This document shows positions 13,749 to 24,900 of a stretch of 64,000 nucleotides of DNA, piece by piece. Each line of letters opens with the position of its first letter. The first letter of the stretch is position 1. The DNA is from Brumicola pallidula DSM 14239 = ACAM 615 (lineage in GTDB: Bacteria; Pseudomonadota; Gammaproteobacteria; Enterobacterales; Alteromonadaceae). The position numbers and the translations under genes were made by a program. Under the pieces are notes generated by a model. The model was not told the DNA's origin. It searched no databases and saw only the letters and a program-made list of their open reading frames with translations. Where the stretch lies: contig NZ_KE386814.1 of assembly GCF_000428905.1 (NCBI RefSeq), forward strand, positions 62,001 through 126,000. Reading direction: 5' to 3'.

Positions 13749-14663
13749 TTACCCTTGGTATGTGAATAGTGACTCTATATCAAGACCATGATGACGTAAA
13801 ACATCTTTCAAACGTTTTAATGCTTCAACTTGAATTTGCCTAACTCGCTCTCTCGTTAAGCCTATTTCAATGCCTACATCTTCTAAGGTTGCTGGCTCAT
13901 GGCCGAGTAAACCAAATCGTCTTGCTAATACTTCTGTTTGTTTTGGGTTGAGCTGTTCTAACCATTTTATAATGTGCAGTTTCATATCACTAGTTTGTAG
14001 TTGATTTTCTGGTTCGGTGCCGCGCTCATCCGCAATAATGTCAAGTAGTGCTTTATTCTCATCGTCACCGCCAATAGGTGTGTCGACGGAATTAATTCGT
14101 TCGTTCAATTTTAGCATTTTTTGAACGCTAGCCACTGGTTCACCTGTAGCCTCAGCAATTTCTTCTGCTGTGGGTTCATGGTCAAGTTTTTGAGAGAGCT
14201 TTCTAGCAGTTCGTAAATATAAGTTAAGCTCTTTAACTATATGGATCGGTAACCGAATAGTGCGCGTTTGGTTCATCAACGCGCGCTCAATAGTTTGACG
14301 TATCCACCAAGTTGCGTAGGTTGAAAAACGGAAACCGCGTTCAGGATCAAATTTTTCAACAGCACGAATTAGACCTAAGTTACCTTCTTCAATCAAATCT
14401 AGTAAGGCCAAGCCTCGATTGTTATAGCGACGAGCAATTTTAACCACTAGGCGCAAGTTACTAACAATCATTCGTTCTCGAGATTTTTCGTTACCCTTCA
14501 ACGCTTCACGCGAAAATTTAACCTCTTCCTCAGCTGTCAGTAAGGGTGAAAAGCCAATTTCTCCCAAATATATTTGGGTAGCATCAAGCTGTTTAGTGCT
14601 GACGTCTAAGACATCAGTTTGTGCTTTTGGGGCTGTAGTTTTGCCAATCTGTTTTGTGGTCAT
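13749..14663 (-). CDS. rpoS: RNA polymerase sigma factor RpoS (sigma-38)
   Basis: Alternative sigma factor for stationary phase and general stress. The 304 residues contain region 1.2 ([17 protein letters not shown]), region 2 ([35 protein letters not shown]), region 3 and region 4.2 with the [21 protein letters not shown]. The length, the [15 protein letters not shown] start and the short non-conserved region distinguish it from RpoD. It lies downstream of nlpD with an 82-base gap; in enterics the main rpoS promoter is inside nlpD, which probably applies here too but was not located. Confidence 0.95.
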   Translation of the reverse strand: MTTKQIGKTTAPKAQTDVLDVSTKQLDATQIYLGEIGFSPLLTAEEEVKFSREALKGNEKSRERMIVSNLRLVVKIARRYNNRGLALLDLIEEGNLGLIRAVEKFDPERGFRFSTYATWWIRQTIERALMNQTRTIRLPIHIVKELNLYLRTARKLSQKLDHEPTAEEIAEATGEPVASVQKMLKLNERINSVDTPIGGDDENKALLDIIADERGTEPENQLQTSDMKLHIIKWLEQLNPKQTEVLARRFGLLGHEPATLEDVGIEIGLTRERVRQIQVEALKRLKDVLRHHGLDIESLFTYQG

Positions 14664-14745
14664 GATTCACCCCTATCAACTTTGTAATGTTAATTTAGTG
14701 AGAGGTCGAACAGCGGATCCTACTATGGATGAGCCAATACAGGAA

Positions 14746-15612
14746 TTATTTTTTTGGTAAGAATTTGAAGGGATCAAGCGACTTCCCTTTACGCCTGATT
14801 TCAAAATGCAGCATAACATCGCTGGAACCAGTGCGACCCATTGTTGCAATTTTTTGTCCTTGCTTAACATAACGTTGCTCGCTAACTAAAATCGTATCGT
14901 TGTGCGCATAGGCGCTTAATAAATTATTATCGTGCTTAATAATTACCAGATTTCCATATCCCTTTAACGCATTACCTGCATAAACAACTTTACCACTTGC
15001 AGCTGCATATATTGGGGAATACAAGTCGCCTTTTATATCAAGCCCACGGTTAGTGCCGTCACTACCGACTACCGCAGACGTTGATTTACCTGATGCGGGC
15101 CATATCCAATTTACGTCCTTATCAGGTTTATTCGACGTTTCGTGTTGTTTATATAATTTTTTTCGATGAATATTTCTTTCTCTCTCACCATACGCCTGTG
15201 TTTTAACTGGGTCAACTACAACTTTAGTAGCCCTATTTGCTTTTGACGTTATACCGTTGTTTTTATTCTTATTATATTTTGAAGATGGGGCAATTAAGGT
15301 TAAGGTTTGACCCGGATATATGCTGTATGGAGCTTGTATATTGTTATATTTAGCGATATCTCTGTAATCATTACCACTGTAAAATGCAACGGCAAAGAGA
15401 GTGTCGCCCCTTTGGACTTCATATGTCTCACCATCTATTTCAGTGAGATTATTTTGTTTCGCGACAGTGGTGTTAAGCGACATGACTGGGGCTGGCTGTG
15501 AGCGACCGCTGCATGATGCCACCAAGATGAGCGCGAAAACACAACTGCCTACTTTTGCAAGGATCAGTAATTTCCGTTTGACCAAGTAAATCATGTTTTG
15601 TGTGGTGTTCAT
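14746..15612 (-). CDS. nlpD: Lipoprotein NlpD, LysM/LytM murein hydrolase activator
   Basis: Outer-membrane lipoprotein that activates the septum-splitting amidase AmiC in enterics. A signal peptide ends in the lipobox LVASC, followed by a LysM domain (YEVQRGDTLFAVAFYSGND...PGQTLTL), a basic Asn/Lys-rich linker, and a C-terminal LytM/M23 domain. The domain looks catalytically dead: the first zinc motif reads NRGLDIKGD instead of HxGxD, while AYAHND and LHFEIR remain, as in E. coli NlpD. Start is uncertain: ATG at 15612 was chosen; TTG at 15621 or ATG at 15594 are also in frame and none has a good ribosome-binding site. It sits between pcm and rpoS in the classic order. Confidence 0.92.
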   Translation of the reverse strand: MNTTQNMIYLVKRKLLILAKVGSCVFALILVASCSGRSQPAPVMSLNTTVAKQNNLTEIDGETYEVQRGDTLFAVAFYSGNDYRDIAKYNNIQAPYSIYPGQTLTLIAPSSKYNKNKNNGITSKANRATKVVVDPVKTQAYGERERNIHRKKLYKQHETSNKPDKDVNWIWPASGKSTSAVVGSDGTNRGLDIKGDLYSPIYAAASGKVVYAGNALKGYGNLVIIKHDNNLLSAYAHNDTILVSEQRYVKQGQKIATMGRTGSSDVMLHFEIRRKGKSLDPFKFLPKK

Positions 15613-15646
15613 TTGAAGCAACGTTGATAATAAGTTTCAACTATCT

Positions 15647-16285
15647 TCACAGCAAATCGCCTGCTACAAGAGGCACAAAACGCACTGACTCAATGGCTTT
15701 TTCGATAAACTCTTTACCTTGGCGGTCAATGCACTTCAAACTTTGTTGTTCATCGCCAACTGGAATAATTAAGCGACCACCGTCGTTAAGTTGGTCTAGT
15801 AAAGCCTGTGGCAGTTTTGTAGCTGCTGCTGTAACAATAATGCCGTCAAACGGACCTTTGCTTTGCCACCCTTGCCAGCCATCACCATGCTTCATTGAAA
15901 TGTTGTGAAAGTCGAGTTGATTCATGCGACGTTTTGCTTGAAACTGCAAAGCCTTGATGCGTTCGACTGAATATATGTGCCCAAAAATACCTGCTAAAAT
16001 AGCAGTTTGGTAGCCAGATCCAGTACCAATTTCTAAGATTTTCTTCGGCAGTACTGGCGCATTAAGCAATAACTCCGTCATTTTTGCCACGATATACGGT
16101 TGCGATATCGTTTGTCCTTGTCCAATAGGCAAGGCTGTATTTTGATAAGCTTTGTGTTTAAGTGCGTCTGGAATAAAAATTTCGCGGGGTATCTTAGCAA
16201 TAGCAGTTAATACTCTATTGTCCGTTACGCCTTCTTGTTCTAACAGTTGCGCGAGTTGTAAACCCTTGCGAGATGATATTGCCAT
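15647..16285 (-). CDS. pcm: Protein-L-isoaspartate O-methyltransferase
   Basis: Repairs isomerised aspartyl residues by SAM-dependent methylation. The 212-residue protein has the PCMT signature: [19 protein letters not shown], the SAM-binding [14 protein letters not shown], and GDGWQGW. Thirteen more in-frame codons precede the chosen ATG, but TAGGA seven bases before it and the family length (208 in E. coli) support 16285. The ribosome-binding site overlaps the end of surE (the TAG stop forms part of it), so translation of the two genes is probably coupled. Confidence 0.95.
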   Translation of the reverse strand: MAISSRKGLQLAQLLEQEGVTDNRVLTAIAKIPREIFIPDALKHKAYQNTALPIGQGQTISQPYIVAKMTELLLNAPVLPKKILEIGTGSGYQTAILAGIFGHIYSVERIKALQFQAKRRMNQLDFHNISMKHGDGWQGWQSKGPFDGIIVTAAATKLPQALLDQLNDGGRLIIPVGDEQQSLKCIDRQGKEFIEKAIESVRFVPLVAGDLL

Positions 16286-16293
16286 TTTTATTC

Positions 16294-17052
16294 CTAGTTC
16301 ATGGTTTCTTTGGTATTCAACCAAGCGTTCATTTTGCTTACTTTCTGATGCACTGTCATATCCACAGACAGTGGCGTTACAGAACAGTAATTGTTATTTA
16401 CTGCGTCAAAGTCAGTGCCTTCACCCGCATCCTGCTCACTACCCAGTTTGCCATACCAATATATGGTTCTGCCAAATGGATCCGTACTTTCTACCATCGT
16501 TTCTGCACGATGACGTTTACCCAGCCTAGTAGCCGCTATACCTTTTATGCACTCGTAAGGAATGGCGGGCACATTTATATTTAAAATCTCGTTTTGTTCT
16601 AGGGGATGCGAAGTAAGGCGGCGAATAATATCGCAAGTCACCTTTGCAGCGGTATCGAAATGATCTTCTTTTTTGCTACAAAGTGATACAGCTATCGCCG
16701 GCAAGCCCATATGGCGACCTTCTAACGCTGCCGCTACCGTACCTGAATAAATAGTGTCATCGCCTAAATTGGGGCCGTGGTTAATGCCAGACACGACTAA
16801 ATCTGGCTCCTGCAGCATGAATTTGTTAATACCCAATTGGACGCAATCTGATGGTGTCCCATTCACCGCATAGAAGCCATTCGGCATTTTCTCAATGCGC
16901 AACGGCGAGTGCAGTGACAGTGCGTTACTCATTCCGCTGCAGTTGCGGTCAGGGGCAATCACGGTGACATCATGTTCTTTTGACAAGTGCTCAAAAAGTA
17001 CCGCTATTCCTACGGCATTTACACCGTCATCATTGCTCAATAATATGTTCAT
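16294..17052 (-). CDS. surE: 5'/3'-nucleotidase SurE
   Basis: Metal-dependent nucleoside monophosphate phosphatase, also active on short polyphosphate, tied to stationary-phase survival. The 252-residue protein begins with the hallmark [10 protein letters not shown] (metal ligands Asp8, Asp9) and has [22 protein letters not shown] with further metal and phosphate ligands, and the NxNxP-type segment LNINVPAIP. It stands between truD and pcm in the conserved order. Confidence 0.95.
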   Translation of the reverse strand: MNILLSNDDGVNAVGIAVLFEHLSKEHDVTVIAPDRNCSGMSNALSLHSPLRIEKMPNGFYAVNGTPSDCVQLGINKFMLQEPDLVVSGINHGPNLGDDTIYSGTVAAALEGRHMGLPAIAVSLCSKKEDHFDTAAKVTCDIIRRLTSHPLEQNEILNINVPAIPYECIKGIAATRLGKRHRAETMVESTDPFGRTIYWYGKLGSEQDAGEGTDFDAVNNNYCSVTPLSVDMTVHQKVSKMNAWLNTKETMN

Positions 17053-17178
17053 GTGTTGTTCGCCTTTTTGCTAGTTGCCCGCGCAGCGGTTTCATAGTCA
17101 CAATACTGTGATGCAAGAACATGCTTTGATAGCAAGTTAGTCGGGTATTTATGTAAGCAATAATTAATCATAAATTGC

Positions 17179-18282
17179 TCAAACATCCACCAGTTCTCTT
17201 ACAATCGAGGTTGCAAAACAGCCCGCAGGAAGGGAAAACTGCATCATTAAATTATTATCTTCTATTTGCCAAGTAAATCCTTGTGGAATAATACGAATAG
17301 CTCTTCTTTCTTGTTTTAAGCCTAATGAATTAAGTGTTTGGATGATGTCAGGGAATGGTGTGACACAGTTCAACTCCAAGGCTCTAGTTGTTGCCGTTGA
17401 GTGTAGTTTTCCGTCACCCCATAAAGGTGCGGTAATGTTGATATCAAATTCGGCTAATCGCTTTATTATGTCAGCATGTTCAGCTTCATCTTCGAACATA
17501 AAAAAGCTGTTTGAGCCACTTAATTGCATAGCATCGCCAAGCAACGGATGATGGAAGTTTTGTTGCACTATTCGTTGGTGAATAATTTCATTGAATAACC
17601 AGCTTCGCAATGCCGATATAGCCATGGAACGTCTATTACGATTACGGATGCTTTCACCACCTATTAGTTTTTCAGCTAAGGCAAGATTACCACCTTGTAG
17701 TAACCTAGCAGTTGCCGTTACTTGCTCGGTATCTTTTGCTGTTAGTCTAATTTCGCCAAAACGTTGGCTGCCGTAATAATTGGGTGCCCCTTGGTGTTTT
17801 ATAAGTTCTAGGCGTTGTTCCAATGCGCAGATATCAAATTCAGCATAATCCTTCGATGTCGATGTTAAGTTTCGCAATGTAATTTCGAATTTATTGCCTT
17901 TGAGCACGCCAACACGCAACTTTCGATCGTTGCGTGTGACCTGTAAAATTTTTGCACCTTGAAGTTCAAAGTCATCCCAATTAGGTTCTTTTTTGTTGGC
18001 AATATGAACCCCAAACCATTGTCGAGTTAATGCGAATTTGTCTTTTCTGCCAGCGTAGGTAATATCGCGCAAGTGCAGTTTACTATATCTTGCGAGCGAC
18101 TCAGCGACAAAGGCGGTGTTTAGGTTAGCCTTCTCCAACCATAAGAAAATGTGCTCACCTTCACCGCTGGGCTCAAATCCGAGTTGTTCCTCGACGATGA
18201 AATCGTGCAGTTCTTGCTTGAGCGTGGCGCTGCCTAGTGCGTCACCATACAATCTAGACCAATGCGAAATCGATAATGACAT
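17179..18282 (-). CDS. truD: tRNA pseudouridine(13) synthase
   Basis: Makes pseudouridine 13 in tRNA-Glu and others. The 367 residues (E. coli 349) carry the TruD-specific motif YAGRKDKFALTRQWFGVH with catalytic Asp81, then GAPNYYGSQRFG, and AISALRSWLFNEI in the TRUD insertion domain. It begins four bases after the ispF stop on the same strand, so it is co-transcribed with ispDF. A 126-base gap, without a clear terminator, separates it from surE. Confidence 0.95.
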   Translation of the reverse strand: MSLSISHWSRLYGDALGSATLKQELHDFIVEEQLGFEPSGEGEHIFLWLEKANLNTAFVAESLARYSKLHLRDITYAGRKDKFALTRQWFGVHIANKKEPNWDDFELQGAKILQVTRNDRKLRVGVLKGNKFEITLRNLTSTSKDYAEFDICALEQRLELIKHQGAPNYYGSQRFGEIRLTAKDTEQVTATARLLQGGNLALAEKLIGGESIRNRNRRSMAISALRSWLFNEIIHQRIVQQNFHHPLLGDAMQLSGSNSFFMFEDEAEHADIIKRLAEFDINITAPLWGDGKLHSTATTRALELNCVTPFPDIIQTLNSLGLKQERRAIRIIPQGFTWQIEDNNLMMQFSLPAGCFATSIVRELVDV

Positions 18283-18286
18283 TCAG

Positions 18287-18766
18287 TTATCTGCGCGGAC
18301 ATATGAGTACGACAGCGTGGCATGCAATGCCTTCTTCTCGTCCTACAAAGCCAAGTCCTTCAGTTGTCGTTGCTTTGATGCTGATATCCTTTACCGAAAC
18401 GCCCATGGCGTCAGAGATTGCTTCGCGCATAAAGTTAATGTGAGGTGCCATTTTTGGTGCTTGAGCTTCAATCGTAATATCGGCATTGCTTAGCATATAG
18501 CCTAAATCTTGAATGCGTTGGTAAACCTGCCTTAATAGTTCTAGGCTGCTAATGTTCTCGTAACTTTTGTCAGTGTCTGGGAAGTGATGTCCAATGTCAC
18601 CTAATGCTAATGACCCGAGAAGCGCATCGCATAATGCATGTAAAGCAACATCGCCATCGGAGTGAGCAATTAAGCCGCGTTCATGGACTATGCAGATACC
18701 ACCAATAGTTATTGGACCCATTCCACCAAACTTGTGTACATCGTAACCATGACCTATACGGAACAT
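18287..18766 (-). CDS. ispF: 2-C-methyl-D-erythritol 2,4-cyclodiphosphate synthase
   Basis: Fifth enzyme of the MEP isoprenoid pathway; forms the cyclic diphosphate and releases CMP. The 159-residue trimeric enzyme has the zinc ligands in RIGHGYDVH (Asp9, His11) and a third His in the [12 protein letters not shown] segment, plus [18 protein letters not shown] lies six bases before the ATG, the strongest ribosome-binding site in this cluster. Sits 14 bases after ispD, the preceding but one step of the same pathway (IspE acts between). Confidence 0.96.
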   Translation of the reverse strand: MFRIGHGYDVHKFGGMGPITIGGICIVHERGLIAHSDGDVALHALCDALLGSLALGDIGHHFPDTDKSYENISSLELLRQVYQRIQDLGYMLSNADITIEAQAPKMAPHINFMREAISDAMGVSVKDISIKATTTEGLGFVGREEGIACHAVVLICPRR

Positions 18767-18780
18767 AGAGTACCTCCTTG

Positions 18781-19524
18781 CTAATTATTTTTATTATTGT
18801 TTGTAAATGTATCATTGGTTAAATAAAACGCGGCTAATGCTAAATCGCATGAGCGGGTTATTTTTATGTTGGTACTGCGTCCTTCAATGAGTTTTACACT
18901 CGCCTTGATATGCTCCATTGCTGAAGCTTCATCGGTAATATCAATGTTATTATGTTGCGCGAGTTCAATCGCATTTATTAACTTTTTCAGTGGAAAAAAC
19001 TGTGGTGTTTGAGCTTGCCAAAGCTGAGTGCGTTCGACTGTTTCTTCAATTTCAGCTATTGGACTATTTTTATTTGAAAAAGCTCGTTTTATAGTATCCG
19101 TAACAGGGACGGCCAATATAGCGCCATCACAAGTGTTTATACTGGCGAATAAATCATCGAGTTCTGCATGAGTTACACAAGGCCTTGCCGCATCATGCAC
19201 TAATATCCACGAATTTGTATTTACTATTGGCTCGGTTAAGCAATGCAGCAAACCGCTTAACACTGAATCAACTCTTTGGATCCCGCCAGTAACGGTCTCA
19301 ATTAACGGGTTTTGAGATACTTTTAACGATTTAAAAATAGTGTCTTGCGGATGTAAAACGACAACAATTCGTTGAATTTGATGGTGGGACAGCAATGCAT
19401 CGAGCGTATGCTCGATAACAGTTTGATTGCCAATGGTAAGATATTGCTTTGCCACCGATGACTTCATTCTACTGCCAATACCGGCAGCAGCAACAACGGC
19501 TACAAATTTTTCTACTGCTGTCAA
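18781..19524 (-). CDS. ispD: 2-C-methyl-D-erythritol 4-phosphate cytidylyltransferase
   Basis: Transfers CMP from CTP to MEP. The 247 residues show the nucleotidyltransferase start [19 protein letters not shown] with CTP-contacting Arg and Lys, then VHDAARPCV and [10 protein letters not shown], and [14 protein letters not shown]. The C-terminus has a run of Asn (TNNNKNN) beyond the conserved fold. It begins two bases after the ftsB stop, implying translational coupling between a divisome gene and the MEP pathway genes, as in E. coli. Confidence 0.95.
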   Translation of the reverse strand: MTAVEKFVAVVAAAGIGSRMKSSVAKQYLTIGNQTVIEHTLDALLSHHQIQRIVVVLHPQDTIFKSLKVSQNPLIETVTGGIQRVDSVLSGLLHCLTEPIVNTNSWILVHDAARPCVTHAELDDLFASINTCDGAILAVPVTDTIKRAFSNKNSPIAEIEETVERTQLWQAQTPQFFPLKKLINAIELAQHNNIDITDEASAMEHIKASVKLIEGRSTNIKITRSCDLALAAFYLTNDTFTNNNKNN

Positions 19525-19526
19525 AA

Positions 19527-19811
19527 TTACTTCTCTGGGGGTAAAATTCGGTAAAAAGTCTCGCCGTCTTTAATCAGACCTAGTTCGTTACGTGCTCTTT
19601 CTTCAATAGATTCTAAACCCAGTTGAAGGTCCCTAATATCAGCCTTGAGAAGCGCATTACGCTGTTTTAGATTCGCGTTTTGTTTTTGCAATTCTTCTAC
19701 TTCTGATTTCATCAGGTTGTAATCGGCGATGCTATTCTTGCCAAACCATAGGCGAGCCTGCAGTAAACCCAGCAGGGCAATCAATATGACGAGTATCCAT
19801 CTATTGCGCAT
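19527..19811 (-). CDS. ftsB: Cell division protein FtsB
   Basis: Bitopic inner-membrane protein of the FtsQLB complex that controls septal peptidoglycan synthesis. The 94-residue protein has one N-terminal membrane segment (about 4-20, WILVILIALLGLLQARLWFG), a coiled coil (about 28-70, rich in Leu, Lys, Glu) and the conserved SIEERARNELGLIKDGETFYR tail. It precedes ispD by two bases. In E. coli eno and pyrG lie nearby; here the upstream gene on the same strand is an AsmA-like protein instead. Confidence 0.93.
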   Translation of the reverse strand: MRNRWILVILIALLGLLQARLWFGKNSIADYNLMKSEVEELQKQNANLKQRNALLKADIRDLQLGLESIEERARNELGLIKDGETFYRILPPEK

Positions 19812-19836
19812 AGCTCATTCCTTATTGGCTTTGTTT

Positions 19837-21597
19837 TTATTGGTTGCCAAGCAACTTACCGCTAAGTTTATTTAATAATTTATTTTTTTTGTTGTCTATT
19901 GCATTTGTCATCTGTGATTTTAATAGCTCATTTAGGCTGTCAGTATTACCTTGCACCGCACTTAGCAGAGCATCAACGGAAGCTAGTTGTTGCTCCGACT
20001 GTCCTAATTGTTCAGCCACTTTTGCATTTAATTTAATTTTTAGCTCACTTAGTTTACCAGAACTATCGCCAGTCAGGCCACTAGAAAGCGCTTGTCGTAT
20101 TTTTTTGTCCAAATCTGATTTTATTTTAATGGATGGGTTAGTAAGGCTACCAGAAAAATCAGTGCTCAATTTTAGCTCAGACAAGCCTGAAATTATTTCA
20201 GCCATCGCATTTGTTAAATCATTTTCACCTGTTGCTTTTAACTCCAAGACACTGAGATCGAATACCGACGAACCAGACAGCTTGCCATCGACTATGTTTA
20301 ATTCACCTGTGCTAGCAAGTAAACCCGACTCTAGTAATGCATTTAGTTTTTGCTTTGACTGTTCTGGTATTAATTCAATTGCATCTAATACTAAGCCTTT
20401 AATATCCCAGTTTTGGACTGAATTTACCCTGCCTTCAATAATTTCAAAAGTACCGTTTAGGTCAATATTATGCCAATTTTTAGCCTTACTTGAATTGACT
20501 AAAAACATAGTTGGTTTGCCTATAAGCGCATGTTGATCTGTTATATTTTGCCACTCGGTTTGAATGTTTTGATCTTGCCATTTAATGTTCACAGCCGCTT
20601 TCTTGATCCAAACATTGGGTAAGCCATCATCCGCTGTAGTTTGTTCAATAATAAGATCATCGGAATTGTTAGACAGTATATCCATGACAACTAACAGACC
20701 TTTAGTGTAAATTTTAGCCTTTTCACCGAATAAGTGCTGGGTTACTTTGCCAATAGCATCTTCGTCTCCGGCAATTAGGCCTTTGAGCAGGACAACGTCT
20801 TCTTGAGGTGCGGTTTTTAATGCAGATACTGAATTTACTGAAGCGGCTTGGGCCTCTTCCGCTAGGTCGACAAATGCTGACATGTTTGCTCTGTCTTTTG
20901 TCATTGTTTCTTTGATGTCATCAAATTCTTTTTTTGCTGCAATCAAATTAGCTGGGTTTTTATAGTCAGTTTCTTTTAGGACTTTAAGACGCTCTTTATA
21001 AACCGTTAATTTCTCTTTGCTAGGTAAAGCGGCATACTTATCTTGAAGGGCTTGTTCGTATTGTTGAACTACTTTTTTTGCGTCAGCAACGGCGGCGGTG
21101 GTCTTTAATGGTGATTTTTCTAATATCTCATCGACGCTTGGTAAGTCTGCCAAGGTTGGGAAGGCAAAACTTGAGGCTTGAATATCAGGTTGAACATAAA
21201 TTGCACCGGCGTTGTCGCGTTTGGTATCAAACTCAACATCTTGCACATTGAGTTCATCAATAATGAGTTTTTTGCTTAATAAGGGCATAAAATTAACATT
21301 GCCTTTGAGCATCCCAATGTCAATCTTATTGTGAATAGGATTTCGGTTATCAGTGGCTTGCAGTCGAGTTAGAGTTAAACCAAATGGAAAAAGGCTATGC
21401 TTGACGGCGTCGATATTTACCTCTGCACCAGATGCATGACCAAGTGCATTTTGCGCAAGCGTTTTTAACAAGGTATTGGCAAATAATAAATATAACGCGG
21501 CGATAATAGCAATCGTTCCTAGGGGAATCGAAATCCAAAGAGATATTCTGCCGTGCTGCGCTGCTGGCATTTTTGACGGGAAACGATGCCTAAACAT
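19837..21597 (-). CDS. Large membrane-anchored protein resembling the TIGR03545 family
   Basis: A 586-residue protein with one N-terminal membrane segment (about 20-46), the rest presumably periplasmic. After the anchor comes an AsmA-like beta segment (VNIDAVKHSLFPFGLTLTRLQ, IDELNVQDVEFDT), then a Lys/Glu/Ala-rich helical stretch (about 160-260, likely coiled coil), then further beta-rich repeats and a helical C-terminus. It recalls the conserved hypothetical family TIGR03545, of unknown role; AsmA-like proteins are tied to envelope lipid homeostasis. AAGGAT lies seven bases before ATG. It ends 25 bases before ftsB on the same strand and may share its transcript. Family assignment is from memory. 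Confidence 0.6.
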   Translation of the reverse strand: MFRHRFPSKMPAAQHGRISLWISIPLGTIAIIAALYLLFANTLLKTLAQNALGHASGAEVNIDAVKHSLFPFGLTLTRLQATDNRNPIHNKIDIGMLKGNVNFMPLLSKKLIIDELNVQDVEFDTKRDNAGAIYVQPDIQASSFAFPTLADLPSVDEILEKSPLKTTAAVADAKKVVQQYEQALQDKYAALPSKEKLTVYKERLKVLKETDYKNPANLIAAKKEFDDIKETMTKDRANMSAFVDLAEEAQAASVNSVSALKTAPQEDVVLLKGLIAGDEDAIGKVTQHLFGEKAKIYTKGLLVVMDILSNNSDDLIIEQTTADDGLPNVWIKKAAVNIKWQDQNIQTEWQNITDQHALIGKPTMFLVNSSKAKNWHNIDLNGTFEIIEGRVNSVQNWDIKGLVLDAIELIPEQSKQKLNALLESGLLASTGELNIVDGKLSGSSVFDLSVLELKATGENDLTNAMAEIISGLSELKLSTDFSGSLTNPSIKIKSDLDKKIRQALSSGLTGDSSGKLSELKIKLNAKVAEQLGQSEQQLASVDALLSAVQGNTDSLNELLKSQMTNAIDNKKNKLLNKLSGKLLGNQ

Positions 21598-21984
21598 AAA
21601 ATAATCCTTGTAACGCTTATAAATATTGTCGTTTGCACTTGACTAAAGCAAAGACCAAAAAGAAGCCGCTTAGTGCGATGAAGAGCCTTTAATCAATATG
21701 TTGCGAATAATTATAGCTGATAAGCAGGCAACAACCAATGAAAACGCGGTTTTGTTTATGCGTTTTTGGTTAAAAATTAGGGTGTTATATACGCTGTGTA
21801 AATGCTTGTAAAATTAGTTGATAAAACCAAGTAAAGTTTTTGCTCACAAAGGTAGTTTTTCATTGCAATTAGGCTTATCGTACGCGAACTTTTTAAGCTG
21901 CAAAATTAGGGCAGCATCAGCACAAAAAGATAGCGCTAAAAATAGTGTTAAAAAGAGTGCAAAATACAACTGTGAGGCAAGCCA
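21598..21984. other. Divergent intergenic region between the TIGR03545-like gene and putA
   Basis: 387 bases with no open frame of note. It must hold promoters for both neighbours. I see no strong -35/-10 pair or clear dyad. GTGAGG nine bases before putA serves as ribosome-binding site. Because this PutA lacks its own DNA-binding domain, any proline-responsive operator here would need another regulator. Confidence 0.4.
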
Positions 21985-24900
21985 ATGTTAGTGAACAATA
22001 CAATCAATAATACCTGTCCGATCCGGCAGAAAATACGCGAGTTTTACCGTATCGGTGAATCAGAGGCTATTGATCATATTTTACCTGAAGCAGAAGTGAA
22101 TATGGCTGCTCGGTCACGTGCATGGGAACGCGCTAGGACCATGGTTTTACAAATTCGCCGCGAGCAAGAAGGTCACGGTGGTGTCGATGCGCTATTAAAC
22201 GAATTTTCGCTGTCAACAGCGGAAGGGATCGTATTGATGTGTTTAGCCGAAGCGCTGTTGCGTGTACCTGATAAACACACGCAAGAAGAGCTTATTCGAG
22301 ACAAACTTTCAAAAGGAGAATGGACACCTCACTTAGGTAATAGCGATTCATTATTCGTTAACGCTTCTGCTTGGGGATTATTGTTAACCGGTAATATGGT
22401 TAACTACGCAGATAAACGCAAATCTGAGCAGTTCGGATTACTCAAAAAGACCATGGGCCGTTTAGGTGAGCCGGTTATCCGCCGAGCAATGAAAATTGCA
22501 ATGAAAGTGATGGGTCGCCAATTTGTTATGGGCGAACGTATCGAAGATGCTGTTGAAAGAGCGGCGAAAAAAGAAACCCAAGGTTATGTCTATTCCTATG
22601 ACATGTTAGGTGAAGGTGCCAGAACAGGTAAGGATGCAGAGCGCTATTATCAAGCTTATGTAAAAGCTATTGAAGTAATTGGTAAAGCGGCAAAGGGACG
22701 CGGACCGCGCAAGAGTCCGGGGATTTCCGTCAAGCTTTCAGCTATTCATCCGCGCTATGATTTTGCTAAATATGATCGCGTTATGGAAGAAATTCCTGCA
22801 AAACTAAAAACCTTATGCTTAATGGCGAAGAAGTATGACATTGGTTTAACGGTCGATGCTGAAGAGTCTGAGCGACTTGACATATCCCTGGATATTATTG
22901 AAAAAGTATTTAGCGATCCCGATTTAGACGGTTGGCACGGTTTTGGTTTAGCCGTTCAGTCATATCAAAAGCGCGCTATTTTTGTGATCGAATGGTTACG
23001 CGAATTGACACTTAAAGTGGGCCGTAAAATGATGGTTCGCTTGGTTAAAGGCGCGTATTGGGATACCGAAATAAAGCACACTCAACAAGGTGGTTTTGAC
23101 GATTTCCCCGTGTTCACTCGTAAAACCTCTACCGATGTTTCTTATCACGCGTGTGCAAATAGAATGTTGGCATATCGCGACAGTATCTACCCGCAGTTTG
23201 CGACTCACAACGCTTATACTGCGTCAGTTATTATTGAGCTTGCAGGTGACGATAAAGAAGGCTTTGAATTTCAGTGCTTACATGGAATGGGCGACTCTTT
23301 ATACGATCAAGTGGTGACTAAAGATAAGATCCAATGTCGAGTTTATGCACCGGTTGGTGTTCATGAAGAATTGTTGGCTTATTTGGTTCGTCGTTTATTA
23401 GAAAATGGAGCCAATTCATCGTTCGTCAATGCGATAGTCGATGACAGCCTGCAAGTTGAATCACTATTGGAGGATCCAGTAGAGCGCACACAGCGTTTGC
23501 AGGTGCGGGAAAACAAACAAATTGTTATGCCAGTTGATTTATATGCGCCAAGCAGAGCAAATGCCCGCGGCTTTGACATCTATGATTTGAACGCGACTCT
23601 GGATTTATCTCTGAGATTAGAGAGATGGTTTGAAGAGCATGTAAAAGCACTCGGTAATGTTGGTGAGGTTGAAAATCAGATCATCGTGCGCAACCCAGCT
23701 TTATTGAGCGAGATCGTAGGAACGCATCAGTTTCATAGTAAAGCAGATATGCTAGCTATGCTTGAACGCACAACCAAAGCGTCAGAGTCTTGGTCGAAAG
23801 AGCCGGTGGAAGACCGGGCCGACCTATTAATGCGTATCGCTGGCATTCTTGAACGTCATATGGACGAGTTAATTGGCTTGTGCATAAAAGAAGCGGGTAA
23901 GGTTACCTCAGATAGTATTGATGAAGTTCGAGAGGCTGTGGATTTTTGCCGTTACTATGCAGTTGAAGCTAAACGACTTGATCCTGGCAACCGTTTGCAA
24001 TCGCGCGGAGTGGTCCTTTGTATAAGCCCTTGGAATTTCCCTTTGGCTATTTTTATGGGACAAATAGCAGCAGCGTTAGTTGCCGGAAATACCGTCATCG
24101 CCAAACCAGCAGAGCAAACTAGTTTAATTGCTAAACGTGCCTTGGAATTGATGATATCTGTCGGTTTGCCTGAAGATACAGTCAATATAGTTATTGCTAA
24201 CGGCCCTGATGTTGGCGATGTACTTTTACCTGACGAGCGCATTCAATGCGTCATGTTCACCGGCTCAACGCAAACAGGATCGCTAATATCACAAATATTA
24301 GCGGCTCGTGGCACGGAACAGGTTCCGCTGATTGCAGAAACTGGCGGTCAAAATTGCATGATTGTTGACTCAACTGCGCTTCCTGAACAAGTAGTAGATG
24401 ATGTCGTCATTTCTGGTTTCCTGAGTGCCGGTCAGCGTTGCTCAGCCTTACGAGTATTGTTTGTGCAAGAGGATATCGCTGATGTCGTGAGCGAAATGAT
24501 TGTTGGTGCTATGAAAGAATTATCACTGGGTGACCCTGCATTTTTGTCCACAGATATTGGACCAGTCATTGATAAAAAAGCATTGAAAGCACTCAACGAT
24601 CATGTCGAATACATGCAAGAAAATGGAAAGTTATTGCACAAATGTGAGTTACCTGCAAACGACGGTAACTTCTTTGCGCCGCACTTTTTTGAAATAGACA
24701 ATATTGACGTGTTGAAAAAAGAAGTCTTTGGACCTTGTGTGCATTTGGTCCGCTTTAAAGGTAAAGAAATAGACAAAGTCATACAGCAAATCAATAGCAC
24801 AGGTTTTGGTCTGACGATGGGCATCCACTCGCGCATTGAAGAGCGTGCTATCGAATTGGCGCATCTTTCTAGAGCAGGTAACGTATACATCAATCGCAAC

